A stretch of DNA of 64,000 nt from Deltaproteobacteria bacterium (GCA_016703535.1 JADJBV010000002.1:930001-994000); one strand, 5' to 3'. Positions 24,737 through 33,592 are shown, numbered from the stretch's first letter. The notes: a model not told the origin generated them from the letters alone. Numbers and translations: made by a program.

Positions 24737-25672
24737 ATGGAGGCCATCGCTGTTGTCCTGCAGGCCCCCGAGCAACTCGGCCTGCAGCGTTTGGCGCTGA
24801 CTCCACCCGGTCCCGATCACTTGGTGGTCGACATCGAGTGGAGCGGCATCAGCACCGGCACCGAACGCCTGCTTTGGAGCGGAAAAATGCCGCCGTTTCC
24901 CGGCCTCGGTTATCCGCTGGTCCCGGGCTACGAATCGGTCGGACGGATCGTCGAGGTCCCGTCGGGCTCCTCCTTCACCGTCGGGGCTCGAGTCTTCGTG
25001 CCGGGCGCCTCCTGCTTCGGCGAGGTCCGCGGTCTCTTCGGCGGCGCCGCCTCTCGTTTGGTCGTGCCCGCCTCCCGGGTGGTCGCGATCCCCGAACGAC
25101 TTGGTGAAGAGGGTGTGTTGTTGGCTTTGGCCGCGACCGCCCATCACGCGATCGTCGGCGCACCCGCGCTCCCCGAGTTGATCGTCGGACATGGGGTCCT
25201 CGGCCGCCTGTTGGCCCGGGTCACCGTCGCTTTGGGCGGACAGCCCACGGTCTGGGAAAACAACCCGGAACGACGTCGCGGGGCCGAGGGCTACAACGTC
25301 GTGGCTTCCGACCAAGACGATCGCCGCAACTACCGCTGCATCCACGACGTCAGCGGGGACGCCGCCATGGTCGAGCCGCTGCTCGGTCGCCTGGCCAAGA
25401 CCGGCGAGCTGGTGTTGGCCGGCTTCTACAGCGACCCCATCCGCTTCGCCTTCCCGCTGGCCTTCCTCAAGGAGGCTCGCTTGCGGGTCGCCGCCGAGTG
25501 GCAACCCAGCGACCTGGTCGCCGTGACTCGGTTGATCAACGAACACCAACTGCGTCTCGACGGGCTGATTACGCATCGCCGCCCATACGAAGAAGCGGGC
25601 AGCGCCTACCGGACGGCCTTCGAAGATCCGACCTGCCTCAAGATGCTGTTGGACTGGAGAGCCTGCTCATGA
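24737..25672 (+). CDS. bchC: Bacteriochlorophyllide a dehydrogenase
   Basis: BchC is a medium-chain dehydrogenase that oxidises the 3-hydroxyethyl group to the 3-acetyl group of bacteriochlorophyllide a. The 311-residue protein shows SGISTGTERLLWSG, GYPLVPGYESVG and the nucleotide-binding region IVGHGVLGRLLARV. The ATG at 24737 is the first after the promoter. The stop overlaps bchX (ATGA), beginning the bchCXYZ block. Confidence 0.93.
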   Translation: MEAIAVVLQAPEQLGLQRLALTPPGPDHLVVDIEWSGISTGTERLLWSGKMPPFPGLGYPLVPGYESVGRIVEVPSGSSFTVGARVFVPGASCFGEVRGLFGGAASRLVVPASRVVAIPERLGEEGVLLALAATAHHAIVGAPALPELIVGHGVLGRLLARVTVALGGQPTVWENNPERRRGAEGYNVVASDQDDRRNYRCIHDVSGDAAMVEPLLGRLAKTGELVLAGFYSDPIRFAFPLAFLKEARLRVAAEWQPSDLVAVTRLINEHQLRLDGLITHRRPYEEAGSAYRTAFEDPTCLKMLLDWRACS

Positions 25673-26676
25673 CTCAAGCGCTGGAGATCAACCCCTTGGC
25701 TGTGATGCAGGCTGGCTTGCGTGCCGAGGCGGCCATCGAGCCGAACCTGCCGGTCACCGCCGCGCCCACCAAAGAGACGCAGATCATCGCGATCTACGGC
25801 AAGGGCGGCATCGGCAAGAGCTTCACCCTCGCCAACCTGTCTTACATGATGGCGCGGCAGGGCAAGAAGGTCCTGCTGATAGGCTGCGACCCCAAAAGCG
25901 ACACCACCTCGTTGCTCTTCGGTGGGAAGGCCTGTCCGACCATCATCAACACCTCCGCCAAAAAGAAGGCGGCCGGTGAAGAGGTCGCCATCGGCGATGT
26001 CTGCTTCAAGCGGGACGGCGTCTACGCGATGGAGTTGGGCGGGCCCGAGGTCGGTCGCGGCTGCGGCGGTCGCGGCATCATCCACGGCTTCGAGACCTTG
26101 GAGAAGCTCGGCTTCCATGACTGGGGCTTCGACTATGTGTTGCTCGACTTCTTGGGCGACGTGGTCTGCGGCGGCTTCGGCCTGCCGATCGCCCGGGACA
26201 TGTGCCAGAAGGTCATCGTCGTCGGCTCCAACGATCTGCAGTCGCTTTACGTCGCCAACAACGTTTGCTCCGCCACCCAATATTTCCGAAAACTGGGCGG
26301 ACACGTCGGCGTCGCCGGCATCGTGATCAACAAAGACGACGGCACCGGCGAAGCCAAGGCTTGGGCCGAACAAGTCGGCATCCCGGTCTTGGCCGCGATC
26401 CCGGCGGACGACGACATCCGCAAGAAGAGCGGAAAATACGAGATCATCGGGCGGCCCGAGAGCCCCTGGGGTCCCCTCTTCGCCGAGTTGGCCCAAAACG
26501 TGGCTGCGGCGCCTCCGCTGTCACCCCGGCCCTTGGAGCACGACGGTTTGCTCGGGCTCTTCAAGGGTGAGGCGGTCGGTCGCGACGTGGTCCTCGAGCC
26601 GGCAACCCTCGACGAGTTGGCGGGTCCTTCGGCCAGCAAAAAACGATCTCTTGAAGTCGTCTACGACGCGGTTTGA
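25669..26676 (+). CDS. bchX: Chlorophyllide reductase iron protein X
   Basis: This 335-residue nitrogenase-Fe-protein-like ATPase is the electron donor to BchYZ, which reduces the C7=C8 bond of chlorophyllide. It has a P-loop GKGGIGKSF, a switch region DVVCGGF, and cluster Cys residues in GRGCGGRG and VVCGGFGLP. BchX is distinguished from BchL by its longer N-terminus and by the VCFKRDGVYAMELGG stretch. The start overlaps the bchC stop. Confidence 0.95.
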   Translation: MTQALEINPLAVMQAGLRAEAAIEPNLPVTAAPTKETQIIAIYGKGGIGKSFTLANLSYMMARQGKKVLLIGCDPKSDTTSLLFGGKACPTIINTSAKKKAAGEEVAIGDVCFKRDGVYAMELGGPEVGRGCGGRGIIHGFETLEKLGFHDWGFDYVLLDFLGDVVCGGFGLPIARDMCQKVIVVGSNDLQSLYVANNVCSATQYFRKLGGHVGVAGIVINKDDGTGEAKAWAEQVGIPVLAAIPADDDIRKKSGKYEIIGRPESPWGPLFAELAQNVAAAPPLSPRPLEHDGLLGLFKGEAVGRDVVLEPATLDELAGPSASKKRSLEVVYDAV

Positions 26677-26687
26677 GGAAGACGAAC

Positions 26688-28199
26688 GTGAACGAAACAC
26701 CAAGTCTCTCAGCGCCGCCCGCCACCGATGGTGTGGGTTGCCACTCCGGCAAGGAGGCTCTCCGTGCCGCGGCGGCCGCGGCCGGCGCCGGTGAGACCTT
26801 GGCGCGTTACGCCGCCGACTATCCGATCGGCCCTCACGACCAACCTCAGAGCATGTGCCCAGCCTTCGGGTCCCTGCGGGTCGGCCTGCGGATGCGCCGC
26901 ACCGCCACGATCCTCTCGGGATCGGCCTGCTGTGTGTACGGCTTGACCTTCACTTCGCACTTCTACGGGGCCCGCCGCACGGTCGGCTACGTGCCGTTCA
27001 ACTCGGAGAGTTTGGTCACCGGGAAGTTGTTCGAGGACATCCGGGAGGCGGTGCACCAGCTCGCCCAACCCGACCTCTACGACACCATCGTGATCACCAA
27101 CCTCTGTGTGCCCAGCGCCTCGGGGGTCCCGCTGCGCCTGTTGCCCAAAGAGATCAACGGCGTTCGGATCATCGGCATCGATGTCCCCGGCTTTGGGGTC
27201 CCGACCCACGCCGAGGCCAAGGACGTCCTGGCCGGCGCGATGCTCTCTTACGCACGGCAAGAGGCCGAGGCCGGGCCGGTCGCTGCCCCCCGAGCCGGCA
27301 AGAGCCAGCTGCCCACGGTCACCATGCTCGGTGAGATGTTCCCGGTGGATCCGATCACCATCGGCCGCATGTTGGCGCCCCTCGGCTTGGCCGCGGGCCC
27401 GACGGTACCGACTCGAGAGTGGCGCGAGCTCTACTCGGCCCTCGACTGTGCGGTCACCGCTGCGATTCATCCGTTCTACACCGCCTCCATCCGCGAGCTC
27501 ACCGCCGCTGGCCGTCCTATTATCGGCTCGGGACCGGTCGGCTTGAGCGGAACCGAAACTTGGCTCGAGGCGATCGGTCAGGCTTGCGGGATCTCGCGGG
27601 ACCGGATCGACGCTGGCAAAAACGCGATCCTCCCCGCGATCAAGGGTGCCCTGGCGGGCAGCCCGATCCGCGGGCGCATCACCCTTTCGGGCTACGAAGG
27701 TTCGGAGCTTTTGGTGGCGCGGCTCCTCATCGAAAGTGGCGCCGACGTGCGCTACGTGGGCACCGCCTGTCCCCGGACCCCGTGGTCGGAGACGGATCGG
27801 GAGTGGCTCGCGGCCCACGGCGTCAAGGTGGTCTACCGGGCCTCTTTGGAGTCGGATCTGGCCGCGCTCCAAGAGTTCAAGCCTGACCTCGCCATCGGCA
27901 CCACACCCGTCGTGCAAGCCGCCAAGCAGGCCGCGACCCCGGCCCTCTACTTCACCAACTTGATCTCGGCCCGGCCCCTGATGGGTCCCGCTGGAGCTGG
28001 CTCTTTGGCCCAGGTGGTGAACACCGCCATCGCCGGCCAGCAGCGCTTCGAAGAGATGCGCGCCTTCTTCAACGGCGTCGGAGTTGGTCACGCCGCCGGT
28101 GTTTGGGAAGAAGTGCCGCGGGATCGGCCCGAGTTCCGAGCCCAGCAGCTGGTCCAGATCCAGAAGAAGCAGCGGAGCGAGGAGCCGATCGGATGTTAG
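26688..28199 (+). CDS. bchY: Chlorophyllide reductase subunit Y
   Basis: BchY is the NifD-like subunit of chlorophyllide reductase. Visible marks are the DQPQSMCPAFGSLRVGLRM block, the SACCVYGLTFTSHFYGARR block with cluster Cys, and the C-terminal PALYFTNLISARPLMGP. GTG at 26688 is preferred because a GAGGAAG Shine-Dalgarno precedes it by a proper distance. A TTG at 26673 overlapping the bchX stop is the alternative. It overlaps bchZ by 7 bp. Confidence 0.94.
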   Translation: MNETPSLSAPPATDGVGCHSGKEALRAAAAAAGAGETLARYAADYPIGPHDQPQSMCPAFGSLRVGLRMRRTATILSGSACCVYGLTFTSHFYGARRTVGYVPFNSESLVTGKLFEDIREAVHQLAQPDLYDTIVITNLCVPSASGVPLRLLPKEINGVRIIGIDVPGFGVPTHAEAKDVLAGAMLSYARQEAEAGPVAAPRAGKSQLPTVTMLGEMFPVDPITIGRMLAPLGLAAGPTVPTREWRELYSALDCAVTAAIHPFYTASIRELTAAGRPIIGSGPVGLSGTETWLEAIGQACGISRDRIDAGKNAILPAIKGALAGSPIRGRITLSGYEGSELLVARLLIESGADVRYVGTACPRTPWSETDREWLAAHGVKVVYRASLESDLAALQEFKPDLAIGTTPVVQAAKQAATPALYFTNLISARPLMGPAGAGSLAQVVNTAIAGQQRFEEMRAFFNGVGVGHAAGVWEEVPRDRPEFRAQQLVQIQKKQRSEEPIGC

Positions 28200-29644
28200 T
28201 CCTCGATCACGATCGCGCCGGCGGCTACTGGGGAGCCGTTTACGTCTTCACCTCGATCAAGGGGCTGCAGGTGATCATCGACGGTCCGGTCGGTTGCGAA
28301 AACCTGCCGGTCACCTCGGTGCTCCACTACACCGACGGCCTCCCTCCTCACGAGCTCCCGATCGTGGTCACCGGCCTCGGCGAAGAAGAGCTGGGCCAAA
28401 AGGGCACCGAAGCCGCGATGCGACGGGCCCACCAGACCTTGGATCCGGGGCTACCTTCCGTGGTGGTCACCGGCTCGATCGCCGAGATGATCGGCGGAGG
28501 CGTGACGCCCGAGGGCACCGGCATCCAGCGCTTCTTGCCTCGGACCATCGACGAAGACCAGTGGCAGGCCGCCAACCGAGCCATGCTCTGGTTGTGGACC
28601 CAATTTGGTCCCAAGAAGGGCAAGGTCCCCGCCCTCAAGCCCCGGGCCGAAGGGCAAAAGCCTCGGGTCAACATCATCGGGCCCAGCTACGGCTACTTCA
28701 ACACTTGGTCCGACCTGGCCGAGATCCGACGGCTGGTCGAAGGCATCGGCGCCGAGATCAACATGGTCTTCCCCTTGGGGAGCCACGTGGCCGACGTGCC
28801 TCGGTTGGCGGACGCCGAACTCAACGTCTGCATGTACCGCGAATACGGGCGGATGTTGTGTGAGGTCCTCGACCGACCCTACCTGCAGGCGCCGATCGGG
28901 CTACACAGCACCACCAAGTTCCTACGGAGCTTGGGTGAACTTCTGCACCTGGATCCCGAGCCCTTCATCGAGCGGGAGAAGCACACCACCATCAAGCCGA
29001 TCTGGGATCTCTGGCGGTCAGTGACCCAGGACTTCTTCGGTACGGCCAGCTTCGCGGTGGTCGCCAACGAGACCTACAGCCGAGGCCTCCGCAACTTCCT
29101 GGAGACCGAACTGGGCCTCCCTTGCCAGTTCTCCTTCGCTCGGGTGCCCGGCGCCAAGACCAACAATCAAGAGGTCCGGGACGCGGTCCGCACCAAAACG
29201 CCGCTGATCATGTTCGGCAGCTACAACGAGCGGATGTACCTGGCCGAGGCCAAGGCCAAGGCGGTCTACATCCCGGCTTCGTTCCCTGGCACGGCCATTC
29301 GCCGCCACACCGGTACGCCCTTTATGGGCTACGCCGGGGCGACCTATCTACTTCAAGAGGTGTGCAACGCCCTGTTCGACGCGTTGTTCCACATCTTGCC
29401 TCTCGGCACCGATCTGGACGCCGTCGAGGCAACCCCCTCGCGGCTTCATCAGGAGCTGCCGTGGGACACCGACGCCGAAGAGGCGCTGGAGCAGTTGGTG
29501 GAGAGCCATCCGGTGTTGACCCGGATTTCGGCCGCCAAACAGCTGCGTGATCAGGCCGAACGCCTGGCCCGGAAGAGCGGCGAAGAGCGCGTTTCAGTCG
29601 AGAGAGTTACCAGCAGTGTACTGGCACGAGGAGGTCAAGCATGA
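28193..29644 (+). CDS. bchZ: Chlorophyllide reductase subunit Z
   Basis: This 483-residue NifK-like subunit carries the conserved start VLDHDRAGGYWGAVYVFTSI, the cluster Cys in PVGCENLPVTSVLHYTDGLP, and GPSYGYFNTWSDL. Its ATG overlaps the end of bchY and its stop overlaps the next gene (ATGA). BchZ immediately followed by puf genes is the Rhodobacter-type superoperon arrangement. Confidence 0.95.
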   Translation: MLVLDHDRAGGYWGAVYVFTSIKGLQVIIDGPVGCENLPVTSVLHYTDGLPPHELPIVVTGLGEEELGQKGTEAAMRRAHQTLDPGLPSVVVTGSIAEMIGGGVTPEGTGIQRFLPRTIDEDQWQAANRAMLWLWTQFGPKKGKVPALKPRAEGQKPRVNIIGPSYGYFNTWSDLAEIRRLVEGIGAEINMVFPLGSHVADVPRLADAELNVCMYREYGRMLCEVLDRPYLQAPIGLHSTTKFLRSLGELLHLDPEPFIEREKHTTIKPIWDLWRSVTQDFFGTASFAVVANETYSRGLRNFLETELGLPCQFSFARVPGAKTNNQEVRDAVRTKTPLIMFGSYNERMYLAEAKAKAVYIPASFPGTAIRRHTGTPFMGYAGATYLLQEVCNALFDALFHILPLGTDLDAVEATPSRLHQELPWDTDAEEALEQLVESHPVLTRISAAKQLRDQAERLARKSGEERVSVERVTSSVLARGGQA

Positions 29645-29877
29645 GCAATTCCGAGATCCCGATGGACTATGGTCGCCGGCGCCGCGCCGACGCCCGGCAG
29701 CTACGGATCCTGCACGTGGTGGCGTTCCTGCTGCTCCTCCCGGTGGTCGCGTTTTCGCGCATCTCCGGGAAGACGCCTCGCCGGGAGTTGGTGGGACCGC
29801 CTGAGCAACGACGACCGATTATCGCTGAGACCAACGCCCTCGTGCTGAGTGCGTTGGGGATCAGCATCACGGCCTAA
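29641..29877 (+). CDS. pufQ: PufQ-like small membrane protein
   Basis: This 78-residue protein has a basic N-terminus (RRRRADAR), one transmembrane helix (about 22-39) and a short C-terminal part. It starts in the bchZ stop (ATGA) and precedes pufB. Position, size and topology match PufQ, a regulator of tetrapyrrole flow into photocomplexes. Sequence similarity to Rhodobacter PufQ is weak, so the name rests mainly on synteny. Confidence 0.5.
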   Translation: MSNSEIPMDYGRRRRADARQLRILHVVAFLLLLPVVAFSRISGKTPRRELVGPPEQRRPIIAETNALVLSALGISITA

Positions 29878-29895
29878 AGCCGTGAGCAGAACCAA

Positions 29896-29912
29896 GCCCG
29901 GGGTGACCGGGC
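29896..29912 (+). other. Short hairpin upstream of pufB
   Basis: The 29878-29981 spacer contains GCCCGG-GGTGA-CCGGGC (6-bp stem, 5-nt loop). It has no T-run, so it is more likely an mRNA processing or stability element than a terminator. I find no TGT-N12-ACA site or convincing promoter in the spacer. Confidence 0.35.
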
Positions 29913-29981
29913 AAAGGAGCCGTGACCGGATTGGCCACGGCAACGTGCAGCCGAAAGGCTCGCGTACGAAAGGGCATTTGA

Positions 29982-30203
29982 ATGGCTGATGACAAAGGTG
30001 GCTACGGCTCCGGATTGACGGACGCTGAAGCCAAAGAGTTTCACGGAATCTTCATCATGAGCTTCCTGATCTTCACCGGGATCGCGGTGGTGGCTCACAT
30101 CCTCGTTTGGATGTGGCGTCCCTGGCTGCCCTCTGTGAACGGCTACAGCATGGTCGAAGGGGCCGCCACCGCGGTCCAGTCGGCTCTGACCCTGTTGGCC
30201 TAA
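29982..30203 (+). CDS. pufB: Light-harvesting 1 beta polypeptide (C-terminally extended)
   Basis: LH1 beta binds bacteriochlorophyll a in the ring around the reaction centre. The core LTDAEAKEFHGIFI and the helix ending HILVWMWRPWLP are typical. His21 and His39 are 18 residues apart, His39 being the BChl ligand. Usual beta chains end just after WRPWLP; this one continues for 23 more residues with a mildly hydrophobic tail (MVEGAATAVQSALTLLA), giving 73 residues in total. Confidence 0.95.
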   Translation: MADDKGGYGSGLTDAEAKEFHGIFIMSFLIFTGIAVVAHILVWMWRPWLPSVNGYSMVEGAATAVQSALTLLA

Positions 30204-30216
30204 GGAGAAAACGAAC

Positions 30217-30393
30217 ATGTGGAAGCTTTGGCAATTATTTGACCCACGCCAGGTCTTGGTGGCGTTGTTCACTTTTCTCTTCGGGCTCGCACTGGTGATC
30301 CACTTCGTGCTTCTCAGCACGGATCGGTTCAACTGGCTCGAGGGCCCACGCGGGGGAAAGACCGCACAGCGCGCCGGGCTCCCCGGGCAGTAG
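30217..30393 (+). CDS. pufA: Light-harvesting 1 alpha polypeptide
   Basis: This 58-residue LH1 alpha chain begins MWKLWQLFDPRQVL, with a single membrane helix, the BChl-ligand His29 in ALVIHFVLLST, and the conserved NWL after the helix. A clear AAGGAG Shine-Dalgarno (overlapping the pufB stop) lies 9 bp before the ATG. It is separated from pufL by 118 bp carrying a large hairpin. Confidence 0.95.
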   Translation: MWKLWQLFDPRQVLVALFTFLFGLALVIHFVLLSTDRFNWLEGPRGGKTAQRAGLPGQ

Positions 30394-30402
30394 CAACCAG
30401 GC

Positions 30403-30469
30403 GAGCACCACCGGCGACGGCGAGGCTCGGGCCCCAGTGGCCGCGAACCTCCCGTTGTCGGCGGTGCTC
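30403..30469 (+). ncRNA. Intercistronic pufA-pufL hairpin (mRNA stabiliser candidate)
   Basis: The arms 30403-30420 and 30452-30469 pair over 18 positions with one A-C mismatch and two G-U pairs. The loop can pair further (GAGG 30422-30425 with CCTC 30448-30451). Rhodobacter has strong hairpins at this same site that protect the pufBA segment and give more LH1 than RC message. There is no T-run, so readthrough into pufLM is expected. Two copies of GGATTGATA lie downstream (about 30477-30494). Confidence 0.75.
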
Positions 30470-30511
30470 AACTTTCGGATTGATAGGATTGATAGGACTG
30501 GAGGCGGCAAG

Positions 30512-31336
30512 ATGAGCTTGCTCAGCTTTGAGAGACGGTACCGCGTCCGCGGAGGCACCCTTGTTGGAGGCGACCTGTTCGACTTCTGGGTCGGACCCTT
30601 CTACGTGGGCTTTTTCGGCGTTACGACGATCTTCTTTTCCCTGATCGGTACCGCCTTGATCTTATGGGCTGCCGCCCACGGACCGACGTGGAACATCTGG
30701 CAGATCAACATCGAGCCTCCGCCGCTCCAGTACGGCTTGACCTTCGCTCCGTTGATGGAAGGAGGTCTTTGGCAGCTGATCACCATCTGCGCCATTGGCG
30801 CCTTCGTCTCCTGGGCGCTGCGGCAAGCCGAGATCGGTCGGAAGCTCGGCATGGGCTATCACATCCCGGTGGCCTACAGCGTGGCGATCTTCGCCTACAT
30901 CTCCTTGGTGGTGATCCGCCCGGTGATGTTGGGCGCGTGGGGCCACGGCTTCCCGTACGGGATCTTCAGCCACTTGGACTGGGTCTCCAACGTCGGCTAT
31001 CAGTACCTGCACTTTCACTACAACCCGGCCCACATGATCGCGGTGAGCTTCTTCTTCACCACCACGTTGGCGCTTTCGCTGCACGGCTCGCTGATCCTCT
31101 CTGCGGTCAACCCGCAGAAGGGTGAGTCGGTCAAAGGCGCGGAGCACGAAGACACCTTCTTCCGCGATCACATCGGCTATTCGATTGGCGCCTTGGGCAT
31201 CCACCGCTTGGGCTTGTTTTTGGCCCTGAGCGCGGCTTTCTGGAGCGCGATCTGCATCATCATCAGCGGGCCCTTCTGGACCCGTGGTTGGCCCGAGTGG
31301 TGGACCTGGTGGCTTAGCCTCCCGGTCTGGAACTGA
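30512..31336 (+). CDS. pufL: Photosynthetic reaction centre L subunit
   Basis: PufL is one of the two core subunits that hold the special pair, accessory BChl, pheophytins and quinones. The 274-residue protein starts with the conserved MSLLSFERRYRVRGGTL. It has five membrane helices, the special-pair His in YNPAHMIAVSFF, and the iron-ligand His residues in LSLHGSLI and LGIHRLGLFLA. The ATG at 30512 is preceded by a GGAGG Shine-Dalgarno. An upstream in-frame start at 30437 lies in the hairpin and is rejected. Confidence 0.97.
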   Translation: MSLLSFERRYRVRGGTLVGGDLFDFWVGPFYVGFFGVTTIFFSLIGTALILWAAAHGPTWNIWQINIEPPPLQYGLTFAPLMEGGLWQLITICAIGAFVSWALRQAEIGRKLGMGYHIPVAYSVAIFAYISLVVIRPVMLGAWGHGFPYGIFSHLDWVSNVGYQYLHFHYNPAHMIAVSFFFTTTLALSLHGSLILSAVNPQKGESVKGAEHEDTFFRDHIGYSIGALGIHRLGLFLALSAAFWSAICIIISGPFWTRGWPEWWTWWLSLPVWN

Positions 31337-31351
31337 GGCGAGGGCGTCATC

Positions 31352-32347
31352 ATGTCCGAGTACCAGAACATCTTCACCCAGATTCAGGTTCAGGGGCCCC
31401 CTGAGCACCCGATCCCGATCGCCGATCAACACTGGCGCACGCGGGGCACGTTCTTTTCGCGGCTGGTCGGTCGCATCGGCTCTGCCCAGTTTGGCCCGAT
31501 CTTCCTCGGTGGATATGGCATCGCTTCGGCGTTCTGCTTCTTCATCGCCTTCGAGATCATCGGCCTCAACATGTGGGCCTCCGTTGGCTGGAGCCCGACC
31601 GAGTTCGTTCGGCAGCTGCCGTGGTTGGCCCTCGAGCCGCCACCGCCGTCGCTTGGGCTTTCGCTGCCGCCCCTCAACCAGGGTGGCTGGTGGTTGATGG
31701 CCGGCTTCTTCCTGACCGTGTCCATCCTGTTGTGGTGGCTCCGGACCTTCCAGCGCGCCAAGGCGTTGGGAATGGGCACTCACGTGGCGTGGGCTTACGC
31801 CGCGGCGATTTGGCTCTATTTGGTGCTCGGCTTCATCCGCCCAGTGCTGATGGGCAGCTGGGGCGAGGCGGTGCCTTTTGGCATCTTCCCGCACCTGGAC
31901 TGGACCGCGGCGTTTTCGATTCGCTACGGCAACCTCTTCTACAACCCGTTCCACGCCCTTTCGATCGCCTTCCTCTACGGCTCGACCCTGCTCTTTGCGA
32001 TGCACGGCGCGACCGTGTTGGCGGTCAGCCAACTGGGTGGTGATCGAGAGGTCGGACAGATCGTCGATCGCGGCACGGCCGCCGAACGTGGCGCTCTGTT
32101 CTGGCGTTGGACCATGGGCTTCAACGCGACCTTCGAGTCGATCCACCGCTGGGCGTGGTGGTTTGCGGTGTTGTGCCCCTTGACCGGTGGCATCGGCATT
32201 CTCCTGACCGGGACGGTGGTCGATAACTGGTACCTCTGGGCGGTGAAGCACAACTTCGCGCCCCAATATCCGGCCGTCTATGAGACTGTTCCGGACCCGG
32301 CGACCCAACCGCTGCCCTACGTGGTCGACCCGAAGGAGAAGTCATGA
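31352..32347 (+). CDS. pufM: Photosynthetic reaction centre M subunit
   Basis: PufM has 331 residues. The special-pair His is in FYNPFHALSIAF. The iron ligands are His in LFAMHGATV, Glu in GDREVGQ, and His in ESIHRWAWWF. The C-terminus is extended past the last helix by about 35 residues, common in species with a tetraheme cytochrome. The stop overlaps pufC (ATGA). No pufX is present. Confidence 0.97.
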   Translation: MSEYQNIFTQIQVQGPPEHPIPIADQHWRTRGTFFSRLVGRIGSAQFGPIFLGGYGIASAFCFFIAFEIIGLNMWASVGWSPTEFVRQLPWLALEPPPPSLGLSLPPLNQGGWWLMAGFFLTVSILLWWLRTFQRAKALGMGTHVAWAYAAAIWLYLVLGFIRPVLMGSWGEAVPFGIFPHLDWTAAFSIRYGNLFYNPFHALSIAFLYGSTLLFAMHGATVLAVSQLGGDREVGQIVDRGTAAERGALFWRWTMGFNATFESIHRWAWWFAVLCPLTGGIGILLTGTVVDNWYLWAVKHNFAPQYPAVYETVPDPATQPLPYVVDPKEKS

Positions 32348-33441
32348 GCGGCTTCATTGCCAAGCTGGTCACCGTAGTGACCTTGATCCTGACGGGCTTC
32401 GCCGTCCTGGGCGCGTCCATGTCGACCGAAAGTGCCCAGCTCGGGTATTCGGGGACCGGGATGCAGCAGGTCGCGTTCAAGGAAGACCTGGAGGCGCTGG
32501 TCGCCGCCAGTCAGGCTCCGCCGGCCTTCCCGCCCGCCGCCAGCGATGGTCCGAGGTCCTCGACGGCCTACCAGAACGTCAAAGTGTTGGGTCACCTCTC
32601 GACCGGCGAATTCACTCGGTTGATGACCGCCATTACCACGTGGGTGTCTCCCGTCGAGGGCTGCGCCTACTGCCACAACACGGAGAACTTGGCCTCGGAC
32701 GAGCTCTACACCAAGGTCGTGTCCCGGCGGATGATCGAGATGACCATGGCGATCAACGCCAACTTCAAGTCTCACGTGAAGGAGACCGGGGTCACCTGCT
32801 ACACCTGCCACCGCGGTCAGCCGGTGCCGAACCAGATCTGGTTCACCGCCCCCGAGAGCCCCTACGCGGCGCGGCTGGTCGGCGACAACGCCGAGCAGAA
32901 CCAGCCGGCGGCCTTGGCCGGGATGACCTCCTTGCCGGTCGATCCGCTGACGCCTTACCTGGCCGGCTCCGAACAGATCCGCGTGATCTCGACGGGCGCG
33001 CTGCCGGATGGCAACCGAGCCTCGATCAAGCAGACCGAGTGGACCTACGGGCTGATGATGCACATGTCCACCTCACTTGGCGTCAACTGCACTTACTGCC
33101 ACAACACCCGCTCGATGGCCGAGTGGGAGCAGAGCCCGCCCGCTCGGGCCGTGGCCTTCCATGGGATCCGCATGGTGCGGCACCTGAACAACGAGTACCT
33201 GACGCCGCTGACGTCGGTGTTTCCGCCGGCACGACGCGGCGCGTTGGGAGACGCACCGAAGATCAACTGCGGCACTTGCCACAACGGGGCCTTCAAGCCT
33301 CTCCTCGGCGCCCAGATGCTGAAGGACTATAAAGAGCTGGCGGCGCCCTACGTGCCGACGGCCACCACGGCGGCCGCACCTCCGCCGGCGGAACCCGCTC
33401 CGGTCGATCCGGCCGCGGCCCCCGCTCTGGGCACCCCCTGA
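32344..33441 (+). CDS. pufC: Reaction-centre tetraheme cytochrome c subunit
   Basis: PufC re-reduces the photo-oxidised special pair. Four heme motifs are present in order: CAYCH, CYTCH, CTYCH and CGTCH. Axial Met candidates lie in the helices before each motif. The N-terminus is a hydrophobic helix without any Cys, so the protein is anchored by the uncleaved helix and not by a lipid as in some purple bacteria. The last 35 residues are Pro/Ala-rich. The gene ends about 150 bp before actA. That spacer contains a GCTCC-AAG-GGAGC hairpin but no clear terminator. Confidence 0.95.
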   Translation: MSGFIAKLVTVVTLILTGFAVLGASMSTESAQLGYSGTGMQQVAFKEDLEALVAASQAPPAFPPAASDGPRSSTAYQNVKVLGHLSTGEFTRLMTAITTWVSPVEGCAYCHNTENLASDELYTKVVSRRMIEMTMAINANFKSHVKETGVTCYTCHRGQPVPNQIWFTAPESPYAARLVGDNAEQNQPAALAGMTSLPVDPLTPYLAGSEQIRVISTGALPDGNRASIKQTEWTYGLMMHMSTSLGVNCTYCHNTRSMAEWEQSPPARAVAFHGIRMVRHLNNEYLTPLTSVFPPARRGALGDAPKINCGTCHNGAFKPLLGAQMLKDYKELAAPYVPTATTAAAPPPAEPAPVDPAAAPALGTP

Positions 33442-33592
33442 TGACGCGGGGACGGATCCGCGCCGGCTGCGTGACCGATTTGCCGGATCTCGTCCCTTCG
33501 CCCGGATTGAATTGGGTGCGGACCTTCATTTACACATGCGCCGGCCCGGTGTTGGCTCCAAGGGAGCACCGGTCCCGCAGCAGAGGCTGGAC

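Noticed and set aside
29878..29981. PpsR site upstream of pufB
   Set aside because: No TGT-N12-ACA match was found; the puf genes probably rely on upstream promoters and readthrough from bchC.
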